NCBI GenBank assembly: GCA_016490735.1
Contig: JAEMWC010000007.1
Location: 1,120,001 to 1,184,000 of the forward strand
Direction: 5' to 3'
DNA: 64,000 nucleotides
Origin: Pachyseris speciosa
Taxonomy: Eukaryota > Cnidaria > Anthozoa > Scleractinia > Pachyseridae
The translations under genes were made by a program, and so were the position numbers. The notes under the pieces were generated by a model, which saw only the letters and a list, made by a program, of their open reading frames with translations, did no database searches and was not told where the DNA came from. Shown here piece by piece: positions 10,728 through 20,668 of the stretch. Each line of letters opens with the position of its first letter. Within the stretch, counting starts at the first letter, position 1.

Positions 10728-11313
10728 TCTTGGTTTTCAGTCACGCAAGTTAGAATAGATAAAGTCAAGAAATTGAGATGTTGTAGAAGAGTAATAAATG
10801 AACAAAGTGCCAAAGTCTTAGGACTGTGCGAGATCCCGTACTAGAGTTATTCGGCAAAATGTACCACTCAAAATTATAGAGATTAGTATGGACACGCCAT
10901 GATGGTGTCCCTCTTAGGGACACAAATTTGACGGCTGGAAACGAGTGAAAACATCTGGAATTTACTTTCACTATCTCAAAGGTTTTCTTCTCCCTTTTGA
11001 GCTTGCAACCTTCGCATAGACGCTTCTCTTGTCATGTTGGCTTTTCAGACCTCAAAACAAACAAACAAACAAACAAAACAAAAAAACACGCAGAAAGGAT
11101 GTTTTCATATACGTGACATGCTTGTGAGGAGACATCTTTATGTCAAGCACTGTGAAAATCTAAAATTCAAACTGCTCTATTTTAAAAACAAAGCTCGCTA
11201 CCGAGCTGAATACATACAAGCAGATGCTTTTCTAAAATGTCGTTTAAGTGATGAAGCTAAAAAGTCTGTATACTTCCAATTTTTTTATGACGTCACGTTA
11301 AACCAAGAATAAC
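10728..11313. mobile_element. MITE-like element with inverted ends (related copy at 44122-44703)
   Basis: The ends are inverted: TTCTTGGTTTTCAGTCACG on the left and the complement of TTCTTGGTTTAACGTGACGTC on the right. The interior matches 44122-44703 in opposite orientation, for example CTCAATTTCTTGACTTTGTC and the AAAATTCAAACTGCTCTATTTT segment. No coding capacity. Confidence 0.65.
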
Positions 11314-11580
11314 CGTTCAAGGCTTTCGTATTGGTGTTCAGCCCTTCGGAACTAGCCGTTAAAATTTTTCCAGCAGCCATTCTCCCGTTCACACTGAGCC
11401 GTTCATTTTTTGGAGCCGTTCACCCGTTCACCTTGAGCCGATCAATAATTTTCTTCAGTGGTTCAGCCGTACAACTCAATCCGTTCATTTCCTCTTCAGC
11501 CGTTCATAATAACCGTTTAAAACAGTTTGGTCATCCGTTTGTCATCCGTTCACACTAGCCGTGCGTTTTGCCATTCGAAC
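11314..11580. repeat. Degenerate CCGTTCA minisatellite
   Basis: About a dozen copies of CCGTT(C/T)A with variable spacers (GCCGTTCACC, ATCCGTTCAC, AACCGTTTAA) follow directly after the MITE end. There is no fixed period, so it is either an eroded tandem array or spaced binding-site-like motifs. Confidence 0.6.
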
Positions 11581-12189
11581 GGACATCCCTAAGTGTACAT
11601 TTTGCGTGAGAGGTCACAATTACGATGACATACTATCCGATGAAGCCGAAACCATGGATTTAACAAGAGCAAAAACCTGAAAGAATAAGACTTTTTCCAA
11701 AGGCTGTAGGCAGCACGGCCATCACATAGTTTTCACTGAAAAGACTCTTATTTTCCAGGCCTTGTTTTTTCTACAGATCTATTGGTTTACAGAAGCTGAG
11801 GTAGCCTTACTAAGAAGAGCATCGCTTTCCGCGTTTACTGTCGCCATGTCGAATTGACTGAAATTCTGCTTTACTTGTTTGACATGTGTCGCGGTCGAAT
11901 TAGCCAATCAGTAATTTACGTCTGAACGTAGACACTCCAATCGTACAGAGACCGTTGCAGGCTCTTCTTTTCAGTCGCTCGGCCCAATTCCTTAGCTTTC
12001 AACTGCGTGCCATTCAATAGCAAGCCTCGCTAAATTGCCTAAATGAAGAGCCTGTATGCTAAACCAAGGTCCTACATATAATTTTTAAGTCTTTTACTTC
12101 CATCCCGCATAAAGTACGTAGTAAAATGCTCTATTTCAATAATTACTGTGCATTTTCAACAAACAAATATTATAGCATTTAGTACTTAC
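11581..12189. other. Gene A intron sequence, no feature recognised
   Basis: Unique-looking AT-rich intron 3' of exon 5. Nothing coding or repetitive was identified. Confidence 0.4.
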
Positions 12190-12312
12190 CGATGCATATG
12201 TCTCCATTTCCAGAGTACCCAGGTTTGCAAGTGCAGTTATGGGATCCTACGGTATTATCACATACCGCGTTGACGTCACAATCATGGGTGTTTGTTGCAC
12301 ACTCGTCTATTT
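12190..12312 (-). CDS. Gene A exon 5: calcium-binding EGF domain
   Basis: A 123-base phase-1 exon (acceptor TTGTTTAG, donor GTAAGT). It starts EIDECATNTHDCDVNAVC and ends SGNGDICIG with all six cysteines. The first calcium ligand is Glu rather than Asp. The hydroxylation motif has His in place of Tyr/Phe (CDNTVGSHNC), so hydroxylation is less certain here. The next intron (12189-1312) is almost 11 kb and holds the BEL and gypsy remnants. Confidence 0.9.
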
Positions 12313-13058
12313 CTAAACAAAAGAAAATAGAAGCAAGAATAGGTAGAGAATCTTTTGCACCTTTTTCTATAAATGTACATAACTTGCTCTAACAGATGCA
12401 ATGGGTTAGACGGTTAACGAGTCGCTGGGTGAGCCAATCTTTGATCCATTAAACCCCCAAGGGGCAACAAAAAGAAAACCGTGTGTAAACAGAAAATACA
12501 AAAGTCCCCGCAAAAAAGCCGAGAAAAGTCGATAATTCTGTTGGCAAAAATGATTCCTTTCAACATATCAGAATAAATCCGAGGGTTAAAAGATGGTCCA
12601 TTTGACAACTAATGCAAGTAAGTATAAATGTGCGTTTTGATGCTACTACAAGCCTAAAGCTTCGTTTAATGGACCTCATTGCGGTATTTTACATTTGGTC
12701 GTTAGTCAGGCAACAGACATCAGTTGACACTGATTGAAAGAACGCTTTAAAATAAAGAACGGGCGATGTTCGAGTTGCATATCTGGAACCTTTCAGTATA
12801 TTGGAGTTAGAGTTCCGCTAAGCCTAAGAATCTCACCTACTTTTATGTGGAAATCCTACAAAGGTTATCCGTTCTCATCGTCTGAAAAGTCACTTTTGCT
12901 TTGTCTTCCGAACCGTCGCTCAGTCTGAAAAGACTTCTCGAAATTTTAAAACGTTTCCTCCAGGAGTGAAAGAAGAATAAAAATTTTATTTATTAGGTTT
13001 CTATCTAGTTATGAGCTTCACTGTTAATTTAAACTCATTAAACATAATTGATAGTTAC
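12313..13058. other. Gene A intron between exons 4 and 5
   Basis: 746 bases with consensus splice ends and short chance frames. No repeat recognised. Confidence 0.5.
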
Positions 13059-13181
13059 CAAAACATTTCCTTCCGTCTCCAGAGTATCCAGCTTCGCACG
13101 TGCAGTCGTACGATCCCACGGCATTCTGGCAGATGGCGTTTACGTCACAACTGTGGTAGTTGGTAATACACTCGTTTGTAT
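13059..13181 (-). CDS. Gene A exon 4: calcium-binding EGF domain
   Basis: A 123-base phase-1 exon (acceptor TCTTAG, donor GTAACT), 41 codons, the standard size for a cbEGF exon. It begins DTNECITNYHSCDVNAIC, with the D-x-N-E calcium ligands, and contains CQNAVGSYDC, which fits the Asx-hydroxylation consensus C-x-D/N-x4-Y/F-x-C. Six cysteines are present and the exon ends SGDGRKC. It would pack in tandem with the neighbouring cbEGF exons as a rod. Confidence 0.9.
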
Positions 13182-14180
13182 CTAAGAGGAAGTAATAAAC
13201 ATTTGAGATCGTCATAGGTCATCTCACTGACGGATAAACAATTATCCAGTGAGATCGTCAGAAATATTGCCTGACACTTAGCCGACGAGAGATTGAGCAG
13301 AATTATTGTTTCATTATTCACCACATTAATGACAAAGCACAATGTTCTGCGTTTATTACAAAAAAAAAAAAAAAAAAAAGCTGGAAAGGCCGCCATTTTT
13401 TCTTCTCGACACATAAAATGACGTATATCACAGGATATCTGTTAGGCGCGCACGACGAATAATGAGCGCACTATTACCATATCTGGACATTGTTGTCACA
13501 ACGTGTTGAATAGTAAAGCCCTGTAACAGTGCAAGTTTCACTAAGCATGGGCATGAATGAGTCTGTTGGTGAGAAAGGCACAGTATCTTGAAAGCCTACT
13601 GCTGTCCGTGGGCACTATATTGAGATGGAAGACTAATATACTCGAGAAAAAAGAATTTGGCCTAAACTCCCCAAAAGGTTTTGTGAATGTCATTACGAAA
13701 TCTCTTCCGAGCAATCCAGGCAACTATAAATTCAGTTTCTGCTTGAGGTGATGGACAGTGCTGAATTGTTTTACCGATATAGTCTAATGAAGCACAGCTG
13801 CATCATCAAACAATTTACAGATCTGCTTTTGCAATTAGTAGGTAGAAATAATTGTGATCCTTTCAGGGAACTCTTTTCTGAAGTTTTGTATAGATAAAAT
13901 ATGTTAAAGCAAAAGCCTCTACAGGTGATTTTTCCTGTCCAATTTTTATTTACACATCTGCGAGCATTCAATTTTATTTCTTCGCAATTCCGCTCTAATT
14001 AAGTCGGTGGAATATCGATGATCAAATTCCAAAACCACCCTAAACTCCGGAGTTGAAACAGCCAATCACAGAATACAGAAAGCACCATCGTACTATTGAG
14101 CTCCATCGTATGTGCGTAAGGGCTTCAAATTCGGACGAGTAAGAGTGATTTTGGTTTTAACGAACACATATTTTCCTCAC
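13182..14180. other. Gene A intron between exons 3 and 4
   Basis: Holds a poly-A run at about 13360-13379 and no other recognisable feature. Confidence 0.5.
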
Positions 14181-14294
14181 CTTTCTCGCATCGATCTCCA
14201 GAAAATCCCACTGGACAGCAGCAGCTAAAGCCACCGACTTGGTCAAAGCATACTCCGTTGTTTAAACATGGGTTACTCTCACAACTATTTATGT
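14181..14294 (-). CDS. Gene A exon 3: EGF-like domain with an extra cysteine
   Basis: A 114-base phase-1 exon (acceptor TTTTGTAG at 14296-14295, donor GTGAGG at 14180). The protein starts [16 protein letters not shown] and ends [12 protein letters not shown]. Between the fourth and fifth canonical cysteines the usual single spacer residue is itself a cysteine (FSCCCPVG), giving seven cysteines instead of six. The extra one may be unpaired, make an intermolecular disulfide, or be a polymorphism or base error. A Mutator-like element sits about 200 bases upstream in the same intron. Confidence 0.85.
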
Positions 14295-14499
14295 CTACAA
14301 AATAAATAAAAAAGAGGTGTGAGGTTAAGGTTAAAAGCAACTTAGCGGTGGTGGGGGACATTTGAAAACATTGACCTGTATGGTGTCTCTTACCGATACG
14401 AAATACACAGGGAGTGTAATGATCTGATGGGCAACTTCTATCACAATCAATAGGCACCTCTATTAATATATTATTCATAAGGTGAGTAGCAGGGTCCAC

Positions 14500-16824
14500 G
14501 GGAGTGTCTAATTTTCGCGGGTCGCGTGTCGCGGGTAAATTGTCGCGGGTCGCGGGTGAATTGTCGCGGGTAAGTCTGATGTGTGTAGAAGACTAATTTG
14601 TTCAGGATCGGTCTTAGACGTCAGTAAATTTTGTATAAACAAAAAGTTATCACCCTTTATAAAATAGCTTCGCAGAAAACGACAAGCTCATTGAAGTTAA
14701 TGTAAACCTCCAGGGGTGCCTTTGCAAAATCGCAACTGTGCGCAAGCGTTCAAACGAAAAACTGACAATGTTTGCTCAACCAAATTAATAGCCCTTGCGT
14801 TACTACGGACATCAAACAAACTGAACTACATCACTCAGGAGAAAATAGGCTGACAAACTGTGTGAGACGTTTACGGTATTCCGACTGGTTCCTGAGAAAA
14901 TCCTTTGTAAACTTGGCCAGTATAATTTTTTCTATGCGTGTCACGCGCTTGGACACCACGGGAAAAATATTTTGAATCTGTAAAAACCTCGTACAATTTG
15001 GTGCGGTAACGTGTGAGGAACATTTTCACTAAATACCGTTAAAATCTGATAAATCTAGCTTAAGATTAATTGGTTCGACTGGAGGAAATACACCCCAAAA
15101 TAAAGATTTACACAGTTTTCCACAATTCATTGGAAGTGCATGGTGCCAAAGCGGTAATTAATTTAAAACCGCCGACCAATAGAGGACAAGTGAGGAACTC
15201 TCGGAAGAGGACAAGTGACAAACTAGCCTCACTCAATCGAGGGAAAGCTAATTCCACGTTCAGACGGAGTGTTCGTTTGGTTATTATCGGAAGGAATACG
15301 TTTGGTGAACTGACGTCTGGAAATCGTTTCGACTACTGATGCAAACAAAATATGCAGTTCGAAATCCCGAGTAAAGTTTCGCCCATTTATTAACTGCTCC
15401 AAAATGCCAAATTTTTTAGTTTTTCTCGCCTTTGTTTACCCATTTTGTAAATTTTATTTTCCATATCACACTATTAATTAATTATTTCTCTTACCAAACA
15501 GCGCAAAACTCAAATTTTGAAAAGTTTGTGCCCGAAGGATTACAGTACTTTAAGTTAAATATTGATGTATATTGTATTCTCCCCTGCAATTCTTTGACGA
15601 CATAGGCAAAGCCTCTTTGCAACCTTTTCCACAGACTGAACGGTGACAATTCGATATTTTAAGTCGAGTATCATTCGCTGGGCTTTGAGGTGACCTTCTG
15701 TGGTAAGAAAAATCGTGAAATATTAAATAGTTCTTCAAGAAACTAAACAGAGTGCTTACTTTTTAATTCAGGACTGACAGGTACAAAAAAAGAAGGAATG
15801 CTGAACAGCGAGCTTGGAAGCTTAGAAACGAGCTCTTTAAGTGCCTTGCAACGTCTTAAACGCGAGCTACTCAAAATGGAACGAACATAGGGTGGGGGTG
15901 GGGGTTAGGATAGACAGTTGACTGTGCAGCATGGGGTGGAGTGATATGGAATGGAATAGGATGACTAGGATGAATAGGAGAGACACTATAGCATATTTCT
16001 TTAATGACAGCCCACAAGTTATTGGAACTTAGTCAAAGACGTCAAAGTAAGAACAGTTTGAAAGTCCGTGTTCATTTTATTTCGCTTCAAAACACAGGTA
16101 AGTGGCTGTTGTAGAGAGTGGTCGGGAGTGAGTGAGTGTGTCCACTAAGAGAAAAAAGGTGGCAGGCGTCGAGATGTGACCGTTGTTCCACTGTATCAGG
16201 TGTATAATCTGATTAAGGCGAGGTACACCTGAATACCGTTTTTAGGTCGCTTAACATGGATTTAATAGCAATAACTCGATCGCGTTTCAAGCAATCAAAA
16301 ATCTCTACGCTCATTACACGAAGCTATGTTGTGGGATATTTTATGAATTTTTAGGTATATTTAGGGAGAAATACTTTTTTCTCAAAGAATTAGTTAAATT
16401 TAAGGAAGTAGAAAATATTGAAGATTTAATGAAGGTTTAAAACTGGGTTGAAGTTAGAAATAGGTAGAAGGTCACCAAACAGTTCCCAGCAACCTGCACT
16501 GCCCTTGTGCGGTGTCAACTGTCTGGTGGTGTTTAAAAACATTTTTACCCCATTTCCATCCCTTCTTCAAACTCCTTAAAAGTCCACTCGAAATTCACGT
16601 TTACCCCTACCGTAACACATGACCTTTCGTTGTATTGCACGCTATCTTTGAAGTTTTACTTACTCGATTATTTTTATTATTTTATGTATGTTATCTTATG
16701 TACTTCTTGTTACACTATTTGAGATAGGTATAAGTTGCATTAAAAATAGAGCTCAAGTTTAGCGTCTATCTCCCTTACTTCCACACACCAATTTACCTGC
16801 GACCCGCGAAAATTAGATTGTCCC
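14500..16824. mobile_element. Mutator-like (non-autonomous) element with 9-bp target duplication
   Basis: Ends are inverted: GGGAGTGTCTAATTTTCGCG at 14500 against GGGACAATCTAATTTTCGCG read inward from 16824. The flanks carry the same 9 bases, AGGGTCCAC, at 14491-14499 and 16825-16833, the target duplication length typical of Mutator-like elements. Inside the left end TCGCGGGT is repeated several times as a subterminal array. No transposase was found in the 2.3 kb, so it is non-autonomous. It is inserted in the gene A intron between exons 2 and 3. Confidence 0.75.
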
Positions 16825-16839
16825 AGGGTCCACTGCTCA

Positions 16840-17199
16840 CTTACAATCTTACAATCTTGCGGTCGTTTATTCGCTTCGGCTAAGAGCTAAAATTATAAGC
16901 CTCAGTGTATATAGCTCTTCCCGCGGTGGCCAGTTTACTCTGTCAACCCATATGATGATACCTAAGATCAGTGTTCATTCCTTCACCGACTTATCACCAG
17001 TTTCTTTAGAAACTAAATCTCATATCCATATCCATCTACAACATATTTGTGCTATGCCAAACTTGGCTGTTCATCATATATCTCTGGATTATTCACAAGA
17101 ATCGCATGAGTAGGAGAAAACTCGCACTGTCATTGGCCAGAAGGTGAACTTTCGATTGGAGTGATAAAAGGAAGAGCCAAATAATTTTCTCGTGAAATG
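16840..17199. other. Gene A intron sequence, no feature recognised
   Basis: No coding or repeat structure identified. Confidence 0.35.
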
Positions 17200-17770
17200 T
17201 TTAAAACTTGGATGGATCGATCAATCGCTCATGGCGCACGGCGGGCTTGTGTGGTTGAGAAACAAGAATTAATGATTCAATGCCTCAAGGGATTTCACTT
17301 TACCACAGTACCACAGTAACAGTTAACTAGTAATGGGAGGAACAAGAAGCTCAAACTTGGTGGAAGAAGTTACTTAAAATTATTTCTTTGGACACTTATC
17401 TGTTTGTTAATTATACGGATGCGTCCAAGTGGATGCATATCTTTAAACAGTGGCTGAAACCTGACAGCATAGGTGAATCAAATAAATTGAAGCTTAGCAT
17501 TTGGTTTAATCGTTGTTTAATTTGTTCAGGAATGAAACTTGTATTTTAACTGGAATCATATAACAATCATCTATACTCGTTTTGGAAGTAAAGAAATAGT
17601 TGAATTGGTTTTTGTTTTGCTCTTAACTGCGAGCAAACGAGTATTTTTCTTATTCCGCTTGCCTGATAGTTTTTCGACGTGCCTCGAGAGTGATAAGACA
17701 ATTAATTTTTCTGTTAATTTATAAACACGTAATAGCAATGAGTCCTCGTAGAATTAACGATAAGTATCAT
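17200..17770 (+). repeat. Dispersed repeat, copy 1 (copy 2 at 45930-46510)
   Basis: It shares long stretches in the same orientation with 45930-46510, such as TTTGGTTTAATCGTTGTT, CAGGAATGAAACTTGTATTT and CAATGAGTCCTCGTA. No coding capacity and no clear ends, so the class is unknown. Confidence 0.7.
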
Positions 17771-18178
17771 TTGCTGTTTTCAGTATTTTGTTTAAAACAC
17801 TTACAGTTACTGAACAGATAATTTTGTTGGAGGTTTTGTTTGAATTTTGTCCTTTCTTGGTTGCCGTATTTTGCCGATTCTTGTCCCAAGACAAGCCGGC
17901 GTATTTGAATAAAATACACGAGAATGTGAATTATCTCCTTCTCGGAAAAAAGGGGAATAAAGTACATTAATAAAACAATTTTTTGACCTTGAACTGACTA
18001 ATTTCCCAAACGATCTGTCACACCACGAGCTAGTACAAGATTCAAGTGAGACTAAATGTCTGTGATTTCTCATTTTAGCGTGATTCTTATTCGCTGGCTT
18101 TTGACAGTTGACTCTTGTTCGCGCTTGCTGGGGATTTGCTAGTTTTCTCTTAACACTCATGCGATTCAAGAAAAATTC
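17771..18178. other. Gene A intron; 157-codon minus frame judged spurious
   Basis: A minus-strand frame spans 18280-17807, but it reads through the fold-back sequence at 18179-18299, has no family resemblance and lies in an intron of a minus-strand gene. Confidence 0.4.
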
Positions 18179-18299
18179 ATTGCCTAACTGGTGAATTCCA
18201 CGGTAAATTTCACTTGAACAACCGATCATCGCTTGACGATTCTTGCGGTAAAGCTTTTTAGCGTGAAATTTACAGTGCAATTCACCAGTTAGGCAACGA
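18179..18299. repeat. Fold-back element, arms about 36 bases
   Basis: TTGCCTAACTGGTGAATT on the left is inverted as AATTCACCAGTTAGGCAA on the right. The next bases (GTAAATTTCACTT / GTGAAATTTAC) also pair. It sits 80 bases upstream of gene A exon 2's end on the genomic axis. Confidence 0.8.
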
Positions 18300-18379
18300 G
18301 TTTTTCTATAGAATTAAAGTGCTCAAAAACAAGGGTACGATAATGTAAATGAAAAAGAAAAAAGGATTCTCTGCATAAC

Positions 18380-18493
18380 CTGTTTCGCATCTCTCTCCAG
18401 AAAATCCCGGCAGACAGGTGCAGACAAATCCATCGACTCGATTAATGCACGTGCCATTGTTAAAGCAAGGATTGTTTTCACATTTGATCTTTT
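18380..18493 (-). CDS. Gene A exon 2: EGF-like domain (non-calcium type)
   Basis: A 114-base exon between an AG acceptor (18495-18494, TTTTGCAG) and a GT donor (18379-18378), phase 1 at both ends. The six EGF cysteines are present in order, with NNPCFNNGTC near the start and PGFSGERCE at the end, the signature of a Notch/laminin-type EGF. It lacks the D-x-D/N-E start of calcium-binding repeats, so it is probably calcium-independent. It follows the membrane exon after only 350 bases of intron and would be the membrane-proximal ectodomain module. Confidence 0.85.
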
Positions 18494-18843
18494 CTGCAAA
18501 AGACAAATTACAATGTTTCAGTACTGAATTTCAAGGGTAGTGAAAGAGTAATGATATTAAGCTAATAATACTGATAACGGTTTTGGAGGTTTCTAGATAG
18601 CTACAATTCCGCCACCAACCCCTACAAGCTAAATATTTTTCGTTAGACGTTCATTGTGTAATAAAGATTCAACTGGAAAACCTCTAAAAATTCCTGGTTG
18701 CCTGCTGACTGGGCACGGGCAGTATCTGCTATATCTATGGCATGACGGATTTGGAGGAAACCGGTATTGCCCTTAATGTTGTTAATAACCCATTCTTAAG
18801 CCGGAGCGTTAACTACTTCAACTGTACATCCCGTAGTTTTTAC

Positions 18844-19219
18844 CTGTGGAGGGACCCTTGCTTTCCAGTTTCTGCACCGCAGCAACATCTTTTGGAGCAC
18901 ATGAAGAGTTCTCAGAATTCATTATCATTACAACTAAAACCAAAGTTCCAACAGCGATCATCAAGTTGATCATGACTACACCAACCACGATAAACATCAT
19001 GCGTCGCAGTTTCTCGGTATTTGCGTGAAGGGCATTTACAGCTTCTTTCCAAGGTTGCTGCTGATTCTTAGTTTCTTGTGTTGTAACTGGGATTGCGTAT
19101 TGATGACACGCACGAGTGTCTCCAGCTACATTCCTGTAAACCTCCTGAACTTCGCTTTGATTAGCTTCTGTCTTAAATTGCATTTCGAAATAAAGGTTTT
19201 CCTCTCCAGTGGCTGCCAT
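18844..19219 (-). CDS. Gene A exon 1: cytoplasmic N-terminus plus membrane anchor of a type II EGF-repeat protein
   Basis: The first coding exon gives 125 residues and ends in phase 1 at a GTAAAA donor (18843-18842). The start ATG (19219) has A at -3 and G at +4. No signal peptide is visible. Residues 1-73 are polar and rich in Gln, Asn and Glu, ending in the basic stop-transfer sequence KLRR. Residues 74-100 form one long hydrophobic helix, so the N-terminus should be cytoplasmic and the EGF domains that follow extracellular (type II, an inference). The tail has three tyrosine contexts: YFEM (residue 10), YRNV (28) and YAIP (41). A pyrimidine tract with AG at 19259-19258 just upstream may be the acceptor of a 5'UTR intron. 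The split codon joins in frame to the EGF exon at 18493. The tail itself matches no family I recognise. Confidence 0.75.
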
Positions 19220-19257
19220 AATTAAATTATGGAACTACAGACGATGCTCTGCGAAAG

Positions 19258-20523
19258 CTGAAAAATAACAATTCTCCAGTCAAGCGTAGCCTCTACAAAA
19301 AAATATGATATGAGTAATCATGATAGAGCGGCATTCATTTTGGCAACATTTCATGTTAAGAAATGAGGGACATCAGGGAACGCAGTCACTTCAAAGCAGT
19401 CTATATTGTAACGATATCGCTGTTATCTGTTCTGATTGTCTATTTACTTCCGGTCCACGTACGTCACCTCTCTATGGCAACGGAACTTTAGAGGCCATGC
19501 TTTCCGGTTTTCATTGATACTGATCATCGGGCGAGTCGATTAAAAAGCTGCTTAGTCCACTAGTGTGCGTTTCTCTGTTCTTCCTAAGAACAACGTTACA
19601 TATATGATAGATGGCTGTCAATTACTTTCTTTCTTTGGGGAGATGCTATTGGATGATCGTTTGCAGATTTTCAGGCGGTTCAAAATGAAAGCTTAAAAAA
19701 AAAAGGCGAAGGCGGCCCTGTCGAGTAATCTACGGTTGTCTACAGCAGCGAAGAAATAAAGACAATAAAGAAAGTTTGTTATCTGGAAAATGTCCATTGA
19801 TAAATAAATCGATTTTTGTCTGTTTAGGCGAAATATCGGACATTCTTGGCTTCTGAAAGTGTACGATACTTCGAAACAATCACGACGTATTGAATATTTG
19901 ATTTCCTCCTGTTTAATTTTCACGCGATCTAGCCACAGGGATTTGTTGTTATTCTTAGTCTTTACCAAAGATTTCTATCCGTAAAAAGCCAGGGAAAGAG
20001 AAGAATGAAAAAAAAAACTGTCATGGCGCTTCTACGAAGACTTATCTTAATCCAAGTAGACTTGGAAAAAGTTAGTCTTCAATGCTGATTACCGTGCAGG
20101 ACCGAAACGTTGATAGAAAAAACAATTCCATGGAAGTGCACGACATTGTTTTGGACAGAACAATAATTCTGATTAATACCAGGGAATTCGTTCCAGCACG
20201 GGCTTGCAAAGTAAGATTTTTTCGAAGACGATTCAGCTGGAAATGGCATTCCGCCATACTTTTCTTACTAAAGAAGAAAGCTCAACTTTAAAGTTCAAAA
20301 CCGTGACGGATAAAGTTGGAAATTGAGTAATTCTTGTGTCAAAGAACGACTATCGATTTCAAGGAACTGGATCCGATTGATGCCAGTAGAAAAGTCAAAA
20401 GCTTGGAGAGTTATGTCAAAAAATTCAATTTTCTTCACTCAATTTATGCTCGACATAATTTTAGTAGTGTCGCTACGAACTGCGTACACGTGTCCCTCAT
20501 TTCTTGCCATGTAGTAAATGATC
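19258..20523. other. Upstream flank of gene A
   Basis: Should contain the gene A promoter and any 5'UTR exon, but no TATA box or initiator can be assigned. 20392-20465 resembles the first 75 bases of the window. Nothing coding. Confidence 0.4.
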
Positions 20524-20668
20524 AGGCCTCAGTTGTCCGAAGAGCGGGTAATTCTATCCAGCGAATAAGTCGCTATCCAGCAGATAAAATGTATCGCAAC
20601 TGATACGTTTAATTCGCTGGATAGTGACTTATCCACTGGGTAGAGTTATCTGCTCTTTCAACCACTGG
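20524..20668. repeat. Fold-back MITE
   Basis: TTGTCCGAAGAGCGGGTAA and CTATCCAGCGAATAAGT on the left are mirrored by CACTTATTC-type and AGAGTTATCTGCTCTTTCAA sequences on the right: imperfect inverted arms of about 60 bases. Confidence 0.65.

Noticed and set aside
14398..14470. Possible small exon with three or four cysteines ([17 protein letters not shown]) ahead of a GTAAGA donor on the minus strand
   Set aside because: The acceptor side has no pyrimidine tract, no known module matches, and it lies next to a transposon insertion. Worth a look only if transcripts support it.
17807..18280. 157-codon minus-strand open frame
   Set aside because: It reads through a fold-back palindrome in a gene A intron, shows no domain or family pattern, and overlaps opposing frames.
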